A stretch of 34,779 bases of DNA from Sinanaerobacter chloroacetimidivorans (GCF_018128545.1 NZ_JAGSND010000026.1:1-34779); one strand, 5' to 3'. Shown: positions 15,498 through 24,099, counted from the stretch's first letter. Notes: generated from the letters alone by a model not told the origin. Translations and numbers: made by a program.

Positions 15498-16249
15498 AAA
15501 GTATCTAAATATTCTTCAAGGCAAATGCCCCTTTGCGTAATCTCGGCCGCGGCCTCTTTTCCGACATATCGGTAATGCCATGGCTCATAGCCGATTCCTG
15601 TAATATCACTTTTATGATCAGGATATCGCAGTATAAAACCATACTTGTAGCAGTTTTCCATCAGCCAGATCTGTTCTGCCGTATTTTCCTGGGATTTGTC
15701 AAGAACCTGATTGCTCTCGGCTACAATATCCACTGCCAAACCAATTTGATGTTCGCTGGTTCCCGGAACCGCCACCCATTTCCCGGCTTGTTCTTTTGCA
15801 TCCTCAAGAGAATAGCCCTGTTCCTGATATTTTTCCACCTGTTTGTTATACAGAGTGGTTTGCTTTTCCATGGTACGATAGGACGAGCAAATATATGGCG
15901 ATAAGCCTGAAGCCCGGGCATCTTCCATCATGTTCTGTAAATCAGGATAAGCACGCTGGTCAAAAGCTTGTCCATTTTTAAGCTGCACCAATTCAACATT
16001 GAAATTTTCCGGAACCGGATGGTTTTTATTAATCAGCAGTAAATTCCATTGACCGGCAAGGGGTTCGGCGGCAGCCGGTTTATCCTGATTCTCATCGGAG
16101 ACATGACTGACCGCGGCCGAGGCCCTCCCTCCGAGAAAGGTGATAAGGCATAGAATGATGATAATAAGCAGCCTGATCAGGTTCAACTTTCTTTTCTTTT
16201 TCTTGATTCGGATATTTTGTTTATCCTGTGTGTATTCCACTTCCTTCAT
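15323..16249 (-). CDS. vanY: VanY-family D-alanyl-D-alanine carboxypeptidase with antisense-derived tail
   Basis: 308 residues from ATG 16249, which follows AAAGGAG; the open frame extends further upstream without a ribosome site. A Lys/Arg-rich N-terminus and one membrane segment (about 24-44, LNLIRLLIIIILCLITFLGG) anchor it outside the cell. The LAS/VanY zinc peptidase motifs are SSYRT, SEHQIGLAVDI (His and Asp zinc ligands) and EPWHYRYVG (catalytic/zinc site). The enzyme trims the terminal D-Ala from peptidoglycan precursors. Family members normally end near GICLEEYL; here the frame continues about 58 residues (to SSSFCSNSS) through sequence antisense to the flavin lipoprotein. A shared operator suggests control by the regulator at 18621-19277. 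Confidence 0.87.
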   Translation of the reverse strand: MKEVEYTQDKQNIRIKKKKRKLNLIRLLIIIILCLITFLGGRASAAVSHVSDENQDKPAAAEPLAGQWNLLLINKNHPVPENFNVELVQLKNGQAFDQRAYPDLQNMMEDARASGLSPYICSSYRTMEKQTTLYNKQVEKYQEQGYSLEDAKEQAGKWVAVPGTSEHQIGLAVDIVAESNQVLDKSQENTAEQIWLMENCYKYGFILRYPDHKSDITGIGYEPWHYRYVGKEAAAEITQRGICLEEYLDTFYSAPKEIDFVPVSPTSAISSKAYSTSAVKFVEEVVAPVTASTREITCLSSSFCSNSS

Positions 16250-16284
16250 CTGATACTCCTTTGATGCTCCTTGTAAAAATAAAA

Positions 16285-16325
16285 ATACAACCCTTTTGTA
16301 GTTCCATACTAGAAAAGAGTTGTAT
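16285..16325. repeat. Imperfect 13-bp inverted repeat upstream of vanY
   Basis: ATACAACCCTTTT (16285-16297) pairs with AAAAGAGTTGTAT (16313-16325) with one mismatch. It lies 36-76 bases upstream of the vanY start, where its promoter should be, next to the 11-bp direct repeats at 16334-16366. An operator or a leader hairpin are both possible. Confidence 0.5.
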
Positions 16326-16333
16326 CCAAATAA

Positions 16334-16366
16334 AATCAAAAATCCATCAAATTTGCATCATCTTCT
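16334..16366. promoter_or_regulatory. Putative response-regulator operator upstream of vanY
   Basis: Three head-to-tail 11-bp units (AATCAAAAATC, CATCAAATTTG, CATCATCTTCT). The core CATCAAATTTGCATCAT (16345-16361) matches TATCAAAGTTGCATCAT at 19320-19336 upstream of the response-regulator gene at 15 of 17 positions, in the same orientation relative to the downstream gene. OmpR-family regulators bind such 10-11-bp direct repeats. Confidence 0.6.
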
Positions 16367-16434
16367 TAATTTTTTACCGATTGTATTATCCAAAAATACC
16401 TTTATTTGTAAATAAAATATTTACTTACCTTTAC

Positions 16435-17172
16435 TTACATCTTATCTATGATTTTTTTATTCGTGATCATCTGAATGCCGAACCCCTGGTTATCTTTTGC
16501 CTGAAAGAACTGATAAAGAATTTCACCGTTTCCAGCGGAATATAAATTCATTTCACTTTGAGTGTAAGGTGACTTTTCGTCCCATTGGATCCCGATATAT
16601 TGTACAAATTTTGAGGCCACGGCCTTCAAATCATATACAGGTAAAGATTCATCTGTCCAGACATAAAATTGATAAATCATATGAGTTTCCGCATCCATCA
16701 GCACATTGCATACGTTTTTCCCGGAAGAACCGAAAGAAAATGACAGACTCCAGATTCGGCAGCTGTTACCGGGCTTGCTGATATCGGTGTAGGTCATCAA
16801 TGTATAATCCAGGAATTTGGAGCCATTGTCTAAAGGAATATCAGGAAACAGACCTTTTTCTCTCATATTCTCCAATTCCTTGACAGCAGAAAGAGCGACA
16901 TCTTGTTCCCCGGACTGTAATCCAAGATTCTGCTGCTGATTTACCATGATAACATTTTCAGCATCTCTGTTATAACTGCTGATTAATATCAGCTTATCCT
17001 CAACATTCATAGATGAAGCCGAAACCACAGTTTTTTCGTCTATGAACTGAGTATTGATCTTCCCGAATAAAGACCGGTCTTTTAATTGTGATACCGCAGG
17101 AGGAAGAAAAACTGATGCCATCAAAACCGTGAAAAAAAGGAGAAATACTATAAATGCCTGCAGTCTTTTCAT
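16435..17172 (-). CDS. Membrane-anchored accessory protein of the two-component system
   Basis: 245 residues. One N-terminal membrane segment (about 5-26, FIVFLLFFTVLMASVFLPPA) with a Lys/Arg before it, and the rest extracytoplasmic with no recognised enzyme motif. Its start overlaps the stop of the histidine kinase by 4 bases, so the two are translationally coupled. By position and topology it recalls YycH/YycI-type kinase modulators, but no sequence motif confirms that. Function not recognised; a sensor or inhibitor of the kinase is an inference. Confidence 0.7.
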   Translation of the reverse strand: MKRLQAFIVFLLFFTVLMASVFLPPAVSQLKDRSLFGKINTQFIDEKTVVSASSMNVEDKLILISSYNRDAENVIMVNQQQNLGLQSGEQDVALSAVKELENMREKGLFPDIPLDNGSKFLDYTLMTYTDISKPGNSCRIWSLSFSFGSSGKNVCNVLMDAETHMIYQFYVWTDESLPVYDLKAVASKFVQYIGIQWDEKSPYTQSEMNLYSAGNGEILYQFFQAKDNQGFGIQMITNKKIIDKM

Positions 17173-18620
17173 ATTTTTTCAGCCCCTTTCAGTTGAATCG
17201 TAACGGTAGTGCCTTCTCCGGGGACGCTTTGAAATTCCATAGCCGCTCCATGCAGCTTCAGGATTTCTGAGCAGATTGCCAGCCCCAAGCCGGCTCCGCC
17301 CTGTGCTCTTGCCCTGGATTTATCCACCATATAGAAAGCTTCCGTAATTTTTGACAGTTCCGATTCTTCCATACCCTTGCCGTTATCGGCAACGATGATA
17401 ATATAATGATCTGCATCCCATTTTCCCAGGAGAGCGATATATCCGCCTCGATCCATTGCTTTTCGTGAGTTGTCCAATAGGTTTAAGAAAACTGTTTTCA
17501 TCAAATCCGGTTCCATCAGCAGAATTGCATCCTCGGCGCGGACGGAAAAAGAAATGTTTTCTTTTTCAAATAAAGGCAGCATTGCTCCCTGTATTGACGC
17601 AAAGAAATCCCGGGCATGGATGTGTTTCATGGAAAATTGCTGATTTTTCAAAATAATCATATCCATGAGCTTCATAGAAAGAGATTCCAGACGTTTGCCT
17701 TCTTCAAAGATATAGTTTGCAGATAAAATAACTTGCTCCGGATCCATTTTTTTGGAACGGAGCATATCTGCATAGCCTATTATGGAAGTAAGAGGGGTTT
17801 TCAGTTCATGGGCAAAGCTGTCCACAAAATCCTCCTGGCGTCTTGATGCCTCTCTCAATTCTTCCACCATCTGCTCCAGCTTAACTGCCATCTTGTTAAA
17901 ATCCTTTGACAGTTTGCCGATTTCATCACGGCTCTGGATGGACACCCTTTGATCAAACTTTCCATTTGCGATCTGCTTGGTTGCTCTGGAGAGCTTTTTC
18001 AACGGACCTGTAAGCCAACGGGAGACCACAAAGACAACCAGCCCGCTTATGGCAACCATGGCGAACATCAGGTAATAAAAGGTCTGATACTGATCTTTTC
18101 TGCTTTCGAACAAGAAAGTGATATCGCGGAAATTTTCCAGGTATAAGGTCTCAACCTGAATCGTCACAGGTCCTGCCGTATGAATATAGTAATGGGAATC
18201 TGATTTTACAATTTCATAACCCGTTTGACGATCGGACAACTGCTTCAGGATACTGTTATCAACATCCATGTTGATGCTGTCAAAAACCATATGATATGCG
18301 CTGTCATTGAGACGAAATGGAATGGTTCCTTTAGAAGTATTAATGGTTGCTGACTGAGCCACCTGGAGAATCAATTGATTCCGAACCGCTTCCAGCTTGT
18401 CGGCAGAATCGGTATCGTATTTGTAAAGCAGCCTGTCATTGATGGTTTCCAGTTCTTTATTCATCGCAAACCGCAGGATATCGTTTTCTTCGTAGGCTGC
18501 GGTTATTTCCCGATTGAGAGTGGAGCGAAACTGAAAATCAATAAGAAGAAAACTGCCAACACTAAAAGTGATGGCCGAAATTAAGATTGTACTAAAAAAC
18601 ACTTTCCAAAAGAAATTCAT
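17169..18620 (-). CDS. HAMP-domain sensor histidine kinase
   Basis: 483 residues. Membrane segments at about 7-28 and 180-200 flank an extracytoplasmic sensor of about 150 residues. HAMP about 201-255 (RWLTGPLKKLSRATKQIANG), phospho-acceptor FAHELKTPLTSIIGY with His271, N-box NLLDNSRKAM, G1 DNGKGM and G2 GGAGLGLAI are all present. The start codon directly follows the stop of the response-regulator gene. Together with that gene and the accessory protein it forms a three-gene operon. The operator pattern suggests cell-wall remodelling (vanY) as an output. Confidence 0.9.
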   Translation of the reverse strand: MNFFWKVFFSTILISAITFSVGSFLLIDFQFRSTLNREITAAYEENDILRFAMNKELETINDRLLYKYDTDSADKLEAVRNQLILQVAQSATINTSKGTIPFRLNDSAYHMVFDSINMDVDNSILKQLSDRQTGYEIVKSDSHYYIHTAGPVTIQVETLYLENFRDITFLFESRKDQYQTFYYLMFAMVAISGLVVFVVSRWLTGPLKKLSRATKQIANGKFDQRVSIQSRDEIGKLSKDFNKMAVKLEQMVEELREASRRQEDFVDSFAHELKTPLTSIIGYADMLRSKKMDPEQVILSANYIFEEGKRLESLSMKLMDMIILKNQQFSMKHIHARDFFASIQGAMLPLFEKENISFSVRAEDAILLMEPDLMKTVFLNLLDNSRKAMDRGGYIALLGKWDADHYIIIVADNGKGMEESELSKITEAFYMVDKSRARAQGGAGLGLAICSEILKLHGAAMEFQSVPGEGTTVTIQLKGAEKI

Positions 18621-19277
18621 CTATTCTGTTTCCAGTCTGTAGCCAATTTTATAGACTGCTACAAGCTTGTCCTCCCATTCGATTTTTTTACGCAGCCTTT
18701 GAACATGAAGATCTACTGTCCTGCTATTGCCCATTTCATCGTCTCCCCATATTTTTTCATAGATACGATCCCTGAATAAAGCAATATTTTTATTCTGGAT
18801 AAACAGGAGAAGCAGTTCATATTCTTTTATAGTCAGATTGATCACTTCCCCGTTTTTTTTCACGACTCTTGAAAGGGTGTCAATGGTAAGATCATTTATT
18901 TCCAAAACCCTGCTGTTTTTATTATAGCGTCTCAGAACGGTTTCCACTCTTGCCAGAAGTTCAATAATTTCAAAGGGCTTTACGATATAATCCTCGGCGC
19001 CCAGCCTTAACCCTTTCACTTTATCCTGCACATTGGATTTGGCAGTAAGAAATATGACGGGAATCTCCATAGGGGCAACGTATTCTATTAATTCGTAACC
19101 ATTCACTTTTGGCAGCATGATATCGAGTAAAACTAAATCAAAGGTTTCATTTTCTATTATATCTGCGGCTTCAAGGCCGTCAAAGGCACAGGTACAACGA
19201 TAACCGGCGTCTGAAAGGTTCGTTCTGATCAAATTCGAAATTGCTTTTTCATCTTCTACGATGAGTATCTTATTCAT
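18621..19277 (-). CDS. OmpR/PhoB-family response regulator
   Basis: 218 residues from ATG 19277, behind GGGGGAA; the frame is open to 19304 but lacks a ribosome site there. Receiver domain 1-115 with the acidic pair E8/D9, phospho-acceptor D52 (LVLLDIMLPK) and K101-region LGAEDYIVKPF. The C-terminal winged helix ends TVDLHVQRLRKKIEWEDKL. First gene of the operon with the kinase at 17169. Three 11-bp direct repeats (19309-19341) lie 32-64 bases upstream and are probably its own binding site. Confidence 0.92.
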   Translation of the reverse strand: MNKILIVEDEKAISNLIRTNLSDAGYRCTCAFDGLEAADIIENETFDLVLLDIMLPKVNGYELIEYVAPMEIPVIFLTAKSNVQDKVKGLRLGAEDYIVKPFEIIELLARVETVLRRYNKNSRVLEINDLTIDTLSRVVKKNGEVINLTIKEYELLLLFIQNKNIALFRDRIYEKIWGDDEMGNSRTVDLHVQRLRKKIEWEDKLVAVYKIGYRLETE

Positions 19278-19308
19278 ATAGTTCCCCCCTCCTTGCCTTT
19301 TCATTTTA

Positions 19309-19341
19309 CATCAAAAGTGTATCAAAGTTGCATCATAAAAG
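19309..19341. promoter_or_regulatory. Tandem 11-bp repeats upstream of the response-regulator gene
   Basis: CATCAAAAGTG, TATCAAAGTTG and CATCATAAAAG follow one another with an exact 11-bp period, one helical turn. This is the layout bound by OmpR/PhoB-family dimers. The site lies between the regulator gene and a divergent TetR gene, and recurs upstream of vanY. Confidence 0.65.
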
Positions 19342-19354
19342 ATACTTATTTCTA

Positions 19355-19383
19355 TTGACATGACCCTATTTTAAAGCTATATT
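19355..19383 (+). promoter_or_regulatory. Promoter of the TetR/BetI-like gene
   Basis: -35 TTGACA (19355-19360), 17-bp spacer, -10 TATATT (19378-19383). The ribosome site AGGAGGT and ATG 19429 follow. It starts 13 bases from the response-regulator repeats, so that regulator could affect it too. Confidence 0.65.
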
Positions 19384-19428
19384 TAATTTATACTACACGG
19401 TCAAATTAAAAAATATAGGAGGTATGAT

Positions 19429-20106
19429 ATGCCTAAAGTTGGAATGGAACCGATTCGGAGGGCTGAAACCATCAATGCTGCCTTGGAATGTATCTGCGAA
19501 TATGGCATCGATAATATGACTTTAGATATGGTTGCTGCCAAAGCAGGATTCTCGAAGGGCATTGTCGCTTATTATTTTAAAACAAAAAAAAAGTTGATTT
19601 CCGAATGCCTCAAAGCCTTTATGTCTACCTACAAAGTAAAAATCAGCAGTTCCATCAAACCGGAAATGGAGCCGCTTCAAATGATCCGTACCGTGGTGGA
19701 AGCATATCTTCCTCCTCTGGACAGCAGTCAAGGCGACCGGACAATTAATGTTTCCCTTTTAAGTGAAAAAGATCGCATTCACTTGCCACACGATAAAATG
19801 GCAAAGCTGTTTATTCAGTTTATTTCAAAGGCTGCCAATGATGAGGAACTGAAGCTCATGATGAAGAATATCTTCGCAGACGACGTGGAAGGCATTTCTA
19901 TTCTCGTGCAGTTTGCAAAGAAGGTATATTCCGCATCTCAGCTGGACGAGAAAGAGACTGCTTATGCATTGCTTTCCATGATCTATGGTCTGAGCTTTTT
20001 CCGGATAACGGACTATATGCCTGCTGATAAAAAAGATAACAGGGAGCTGGCATTTGACTTTATTGACCGGATCTTTCAGCCGTACCTTCCCGCAGACAAA
20101 AAATAA
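19429..20106 (+). CDS. TetR/BetI-family transcriptional regulator
   Basis: 225 residues. The opening MPKVGMEPIRRAETINAALE and the HTH DMVAAKAGFSKGIVAYYFKTK (about 32-52) resemble the BetI subgroup. The C-terminal ligand domain is divergent, so choline sensing should not be assumed. It has its own strong promoter and AGGAGGT ribosome site. The nearest candidates for regulation are the GNAT-like gene 38 bases downstream, probably co-transcribed, and itself. Confidence 0.85.
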   Translation: MPKVGMEPIRRAETINAALECICEYGIDNMTLDMVAAKAGFSKGIVAYYFKTKKKLISECLKAFMSTYKVKISSSIKPEMEPLQMIRTVVEAYLPPLDSSQGDRTINVSLLSEKDRIHLPHDKMAKLFIQFISKAANDEELKLMMKNIFADDVEGISILVQFAKKVYSASQLDEKETAYALLSMIYGLSFFRITDYMPADKKDNRELAFDFIDRIFQPYLPADKK

Positions 20107-20144
20107 AAAGTATTTTGCGTTTCTTTGGAAACTGGAGGGATTCC

Positions 20145-20723
20145 ATGAAAATAAAGAATGAAAAAACAATGGAAGATTTCATTGAAATGGAAAAACTGGA
20201 GCTTAGATATTATGCAGAAGAACATGTTACCCCTCATGAGGAGGCTTATCTATGGCATCTTGAAAACCCCCAGACCGGGATGGTGCTGGAGGATCAGGGA
20301 AAAATTATAGCCTTTATGGATTTATTGCCTGTTAAGCAAAACGTTTTCGAGGGAATAAAAAGCGGGATCTTCAACGACAAATATCTTACGACGGATGATA
20401 TGGTAAAGATGGACCAATTAAATCCGGGCGACCGTATCAATCTTTTACTGTCCTGTGTCGTTGTAGAGGAATCCTATAGAAAAACCGAAGCCTTGGATAT
20501 GCTTCTGAAGGCGCATCTGAATTATTATCTTTCCTACGTTGAGAAAGGAATTGTCATTGATTCTGTGATTACAAGCAATGTAACAAAGCAGGGAGAGAAA
20601 TTTTCAGAGAAAATGGGGTTTCGCAGGCTCGGAATTTCAGAACATAAAACGGTAATTTACTTGATTTCTTTTTTTGACTTTACAGTACGAATAAAAAAAG
20701 GCTGCATACTTGACAATATATAA
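20145..20723 (+). CDS. GNAT-like acetyltransferase
   Basis: 192 residues from ATG 20145, behind GGAGGGATT; a further-upstream ATG at 20115 has no ribosome site. The order of elements fits a GNAT fold: MVLEDQGKIIAFMDLLPV (beta strands 2-4), the LLLSCVVVEESYRKTEALDMLL block in the acetyl-CoA-binding position, and EKFSEKMGFRRLGISEHK as the common C-terminal G-F motif. The pyrophosphate loop RxxGxG/A is poorly conserved, so activity and substrate are uncertain. The last 10 residues are Lys-rich. Confidence 0.65.
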   Translation: MKIKNEKTMEDFIEMEKLELRYYAEEHVTPHEEAYLWHLENPQTGMVLEDQGKIIAFMDLLPVKQNVFEGIKSGIFNDKYLTTDDMVKMDQLNPGDRINLLLSCVVVEESYRKTEALDMLLKAHLNYYLSYVEKGIVIDSVITSNVTKQGEKFSEKMGFRRLGISEHKTVIYLISFFDFTVRIKKGCILDNI

Positions 20724-20768
20724 GAAGTGTTATATAACAAGTATAATAATATGATACAAGTTATATAA
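20710..20768 (+). promoter_or_regulatory. PadR-gene promoter with palindromic operators
   Basis: -35 TTGACA (20710-20715), 17-bp spacer and -10 TATAAC (20733-20738). A perfect 10-bp palindrome GTTATATAAC (20729-20738) covers the -10, and GTTATATAA recurs at 20760-20768 next to the ribosome site. Autorepression by the PadR protein fits this placement. Confidence 0.6.
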
Positions 20769-20779
20769 GGAGGCTTTCT

Positions 20780-21370
20780 ATGTCATTGCAAAATGCAGTT
20801 TTAGGCATCTTGACCTATTCGCCTATGACCGGTTACCAGCTGGGAAAAATATTTGACAAGTCTGTCAACTACTCCTGGACTGCAAGCCTGAGCCAGATTT
20901 ACAGAGAATTAGGTATACTGGAGAAAAAGGGATTTGTTACTTCGGAGATAGAGAAGCAGGATGACCGGCCGGATAAAAGAATTTATTACATTACAGATGA
21001 GGGCAAAGAAGCTTTTGTTCAATGGCTGGAGGATTTTCCGGAAAACTTTGCATCCCCAAAGAGAGATGAGTTCGCATTACGGATCTTTTTCGGATCACAA
21101 CTGGACGATGCGGAAATGATCAGGCAATTTCAAAAGTTTGTAAAGGAACGGGAAGAATTCGGTAAAATCATGGACCGCCAAAAGACCGCTGTCATGGAGT
21201 TGAACCGCAGCATTAAAAAGACAACTGAAAAAACCTCAGATCAAAAGGATGAACTTTATTGGAATTTTATTATAAAAAGAGCCATGATGACAAATGAAGT
21301 ACTGATACAATGGGCGAAAGAATGCATCGGCGAACTTCTGAAGCGTAGAATAAGGGGGGGATCCAAATGA
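20780..21370 (+). CDS. PadR-family transcriptional regulator
   Basis: 196 residues. The winged helix SLQNAVLGILTYSPMTGYQL and SWTASLSQIYRELGILEKKG, with the wing RPDKRIYYITDEGKEAF, is diagnostic of PadR. The C-terminal coiled-coil Vir-like dimerisation domain spans about 90-190, so it belongs to the longer PadR-s1 type. AAGGAGG lies just before the ATG. It precedes the hydrogenase-like gene by 96 bases and may control it, since no clear terminator lies between. Confidence 0.88.
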   Translation: MSLQNAVLGILTYSPMTGYQLGKIFDKSVNYSWTASLSQIYRELGILEKKGFVTSEIEKQDDRPDKRIYYITDEGKEAFVQWLEDFPENFASPKRDEFALRIFFGSQLDDAEMIRQFQKFVKEREEFGKIMDRQKTAVMELNRSIKKTTEKTSDQKDELYWNFIIKRAMMTNEVLIQWAKECIGELLKRRIRGGSK

Positions 21371-21466
21371 TCCCCGTATAATAATCGAATCATTGGATAC
21401 ACAAAGAGTATGTATGCATGATCTGATCATTTTACATATTTTAGGGTATAAAGGAGAATGAGATCG

Positions 21467-22858
21467 ATGGATGATAAATATCTTGATTTTAATGAGAAGA
21501 GAATGCATATTTTTGGTGAACTGGTAAAGAGATACTGGAACGGAAGACTGAACACTGTTACAGATCTGGACGAGCTGACGGAAGATATCATGAGGCGATA
21601 TGGATTTCACCCGGAAGAAAAGACCTTTATTCAGGACCACATCAGACTGGCTATGGGGCTGGAGCCTACTGGCAATGCGGACTTCCGAGAGGAATTGGAT
21701 CTCGTCAAAAGCAGCAGAGAAATCAGTAAACCGGTGGTAGCAAAAATTGAGGGTCCCTGTGAGTATTGCGACAGACATAGCTGTGAGTGTGTGTCTATGG
21801 GGAAATATGAAACGTTGCTTTACAGCAGAACCAAAGAAGAGGACGAAGAGGGCGATGATGATTGCTTGGAATGCGGGTACTGTGCATCGAGCTGTGATTT
21901 TGGATCTATTGCGGAAAAGATTGAGTTTCTGCCCATCGTTGACCTTCTAAAGGAAAGTAAAGAACCTGTATTCGCCGCCGCAGCACCGGCTATCGTAGGT
22001 CAGTTCGGCGATAACGTCACCATGGGAAAACTGCGGACTGCCTTTAAAATGATGGGCTTTGAGGATATGATTGAAATTGCTCTTTTTGCAGATATTCTTA
22101 CGATAAAGGAAGCTTTTGAATTTAACAAATTAGTAAAAAAGAAAGAGGACTTTTTCCTGACAAGCTGCTGCTGCCCTGTCTGGTTTAATATGATCAAAAA
22201 GAACTATCCTGATATTTATGAGCATTTATCACCTTCCATATCACCGATGATTGCATCCGGCAGGATCCTGAAAAGATTGTATCCCAATGCAAAGGTCGTA
22301 TTTATTTCTCCATGTATTGCGAAGAAATCGGAAGCGCTGGAACCGGACCTAAAGGGCGCTATTGATTATGTGATCAACTTCCGGGAGCTTCAGGAAATCT
22401 TTGCCGCCCTTGAAATCAATCTTGAGGAGCTCTCTCCTCTGGATAAGGACCATGCCTCTTTGGGCGGAAGGCTTTATGCCAGAAAAGGAGGCGTTAGCTT
22501 TTCTGTAAAAACAGTGGTAAACAGGCTGGAACCCAGCAGGGTTATTAAGCTGAAAGCAAAAAAGGTGGATGGAGTCAAGGAATGCAAAGCAATTCTGGAT
22601 GCTCTTTCCCGTCATGAAGATATCGATGCAAACTTTATAGAAGGTATGGGATGCCCCGGGGGCTGTGTGGGAGGCCCAAGAACCAATATTGATACGGTGA
22701 AAGCAACCGCAATGGTCAACGAATTTGGGGAAGACTCCTTTATCCTTACCCCGTTTGATAACTTAAATGTTATGAAAATCTTAAAGCAGCTAGGTATTTC
22801 TTCCATAGAAGAAATTACCCAGAATGAGGATATGAAAAAATTGTTGTCCCGGGAGTAA
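21467..22858 (+). CDS. [FeFe]-hydrogenase-like protein, non-classical (sensory group C/D-like)
   Basis: 463 residues. ATG 21467 is chosen because AAGGAG (21451-21456) is correctly spaced for it; ATG 21458 is too close. The N-terminus has cysteines C98-x2-C101-x4-C106-x-C108 and a ferredoxin-like C133-x2-C136-x2-C139-x3-C143. The H-cluster motifs are modified: L1 TSCCCPVW (232-239), L2 PCIAKKSE (282-289) and L3 GMGCPGGCVGGP (393-404), which lacks the GGGQP of catalytic enzymes. All four H-cluster cysteines appear available. This pattern fits the poorly studied group C/D enzymes thought to sense H2 rather than turn it over. No maturases (HydEFG) are in the window. Confidence 0.78.
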   Translation: MDDKYLDFNEKRMHIFGELVKRYWNGRLNTVTDLDELTEDIMRRYGFHPEEKTFIQDHIRLAMGLEPTGNADFREELDLVKSSREISKPVVAKIEGPCEYCDRHSCECVSMGKYETLLYSRTKEEDEEGDDDCLECGYCASSCDFGSIAEKIEFLPIVDLLKESKEPVFAAAAPAIVGQFGDNVTMGKLRTAFKMMGFEDMIEIALFADILTIKEAFEFNKLVKKKEDFFLTSCCCPVWFNMIKKNYPDIYEHLSPSISPMIASGRILKRLYPNAKVVFISPCIAKKSEALEPDLKGAIDYVINFRELQEIFAALEINLEELSPLDKDHASLGGRLYARKGGVSFSVKTVVNRLEPSRVIKLKAKKVDGVKECKAILDALSRHEDIDANFIEGMGCPGGCVGGPRTNIDTVKATAMVNEFGEDSFILTPFDNLNVMKILKQLGISSIEEITQNEDMKKLLSRE

Positions 22859-22921
22859 ATCAAGTGCCTGACTGTGGTAAATTGCCCGCAGGATCCTGGG
22901 CAGCAGGTGAGGAGACGGAAT

Positions 22922-23413
22922 ATGGATCAGAAACAGAAAGTTTATCAATTTTTAAATAGTAAAGAAATCTCCTTTCAAGTTATCGACCATCCGGCTGTTT
23001 TTACTATTGATGAAATGGAGCAGCTTACGGAAATAGAAAATAAGAAAGATGTAGTGAAAAATCTTTTTCTCAGGGACGGAAAGGGCAAACGGCATTTTCT
23101 GGTGGTTATGTGCCACAATAAAAAGGCTGATCTTAAGGAAATCAGGAGTCAGCTCGGCTGCTCTTCTTTGAGCTTTGCTTCAGAAGACAGCTTGCATAAG
23201 TGCTTGAAACTCACCAAGGGGGCGGTAACGCCCATGGGGATTCTAAACGATGAAGCTTGTCATGTTGAGGTGGTCTTTGATGAGGACTTGCAGGAGAAAA
23301 AGCGGATGGGAATCCATCCCAATGATAACAGCGCAACCATTATGATTTCCTTTTCGGATTTGTACCGAGTGATCCTGGACCATGGAAATCAAGTCTTTTT
23401 TATCAAAATCTAG
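22922..23413 (+). CDS. YbaK/ProX-type aminoacyl-tRNA deacylase
   Basis: 163 residues from ATG 22922, behind GGTGAGGAG; an upstream ATG at 22874 has no ribosome site. ISFQVIDHPAVFTIDEM, KNLFLRDGKGKRHFLVVM, KGAVTPMGILND and a conserved Lys near the middle match the YbaK/INS/ProXp-ala superfamily, which hydrolyses Ala- or Cys-mischarged tRNA(Pro) in trans. The GxxxP-type loop GAVTPMG is the substrate loop. Related proteins are named PrdX in amino-acid-fermenting clostridia. It lies between the hydrogenase-like gene and the Bce-like module, with no obvious functional link to either. Confidence 0.85.
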   Translation: MDQKQKVYQFLNSKEISFQVIDHPAVFTIDEMEQLTEIENKKDVVKNLFLRDGKGKRHFLVVMCHNKKADLKEIRSQLGCSSLSFASEDSLHKCLKLTKGAVTPMGILNDEACHVEVVFDEDLQEKKRMGIHPNDNSATIMISFSDLYRVILDHGNQVFFIKI

Positions 23414-23424
23414 GGGGAACAATC

Positions 23425-24099
23425 ATGTATAGAATATTGATCGTGGAAGACGACGGAAAAATCTCTTCCATTATGGAAGAAAATTTTAAAAAATGGGGAT
23501 ATGAAACAAAAGCTGTTGAGGATTTCAGTGATGTACTCCCGGACTTTATTGCTTTTGAACCCCATATGGTATTGATGGATATCAATCTGCCAAACTATGA
23601 CGGTTTTTACTGGTGTGCCAGGATCAGAGAATTCTCTCACCTGCCCATTGTTTTTATTTCCTCCAGAGATACGGATTCCGATAAAATCAGAGCTATAACA
23701 CAGGGAGGTGACGACTACATAGAAAAACCATTCTCTATGGATCTGCTTATCGCCAAGGTGTCGGCAATCCTTAGAAGAGCCTATTCTTACGTGGATCAGA
23801 CTTTAAATATACTGCAATATAAGGACATGGTCCTGAATCTGGAACGCCATCAGGTTTTCTATGGTGACAAGGAAACAGAACTCACAAAAAATGAATGCAA
23901 AATATTGACCCTGCTGCTTCGCAACCCCGGAAAACTGGTATCCAGGACAAGACTGATGAAGGATCTTTGGGATGATGAGAGCTTTGTTGATGATAATACC
24001 TTAACGGTGAACGTGAACCGGCTGAGACGGAAGCTGGATGAACTCGGACTGGAAGGTTCTATTAAAACAATCAAAGGGGAAGGGTATCGATTATTATGA
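23425..24099 (+). CDS. BceR-like response regulator
   Basis: 224 residues. Receiver domain with D9/D10, phospho-acceptor D52 (MVLMDINLPN) and KPF near 103-105; the C-terminal OmpR-type winged helix ends LTVNVNRLRRKLDELG. Layout RR-HK-ATPase-permease identifies it as the regulator of a Bce-type antimicrobial-peptide module. Its stop overlaps the kinase start by 4 bases. The likely target is the transporter promoter at 25111-25184. Confidence 0.9.
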   Translation: MYRILIVEDDGKISSIMEENFKKWGYETKAVEDFSDVLPDFIAFEPHMVLMDINLPNYDGFYWCARIREFSHLPIVFISSRDTDSDKIRAITQGGDDYIEKPFSMDLLIAKVSAILRRAYSYVDQTLNILQYKDMVLNLERHQVFYGDKETELTKNECKILTLLLRNPGKLVSRTRLMKDLWDDESFVDDNTLTVNVNRLRRKLDELGLEGSIKTIKGEGYRLL

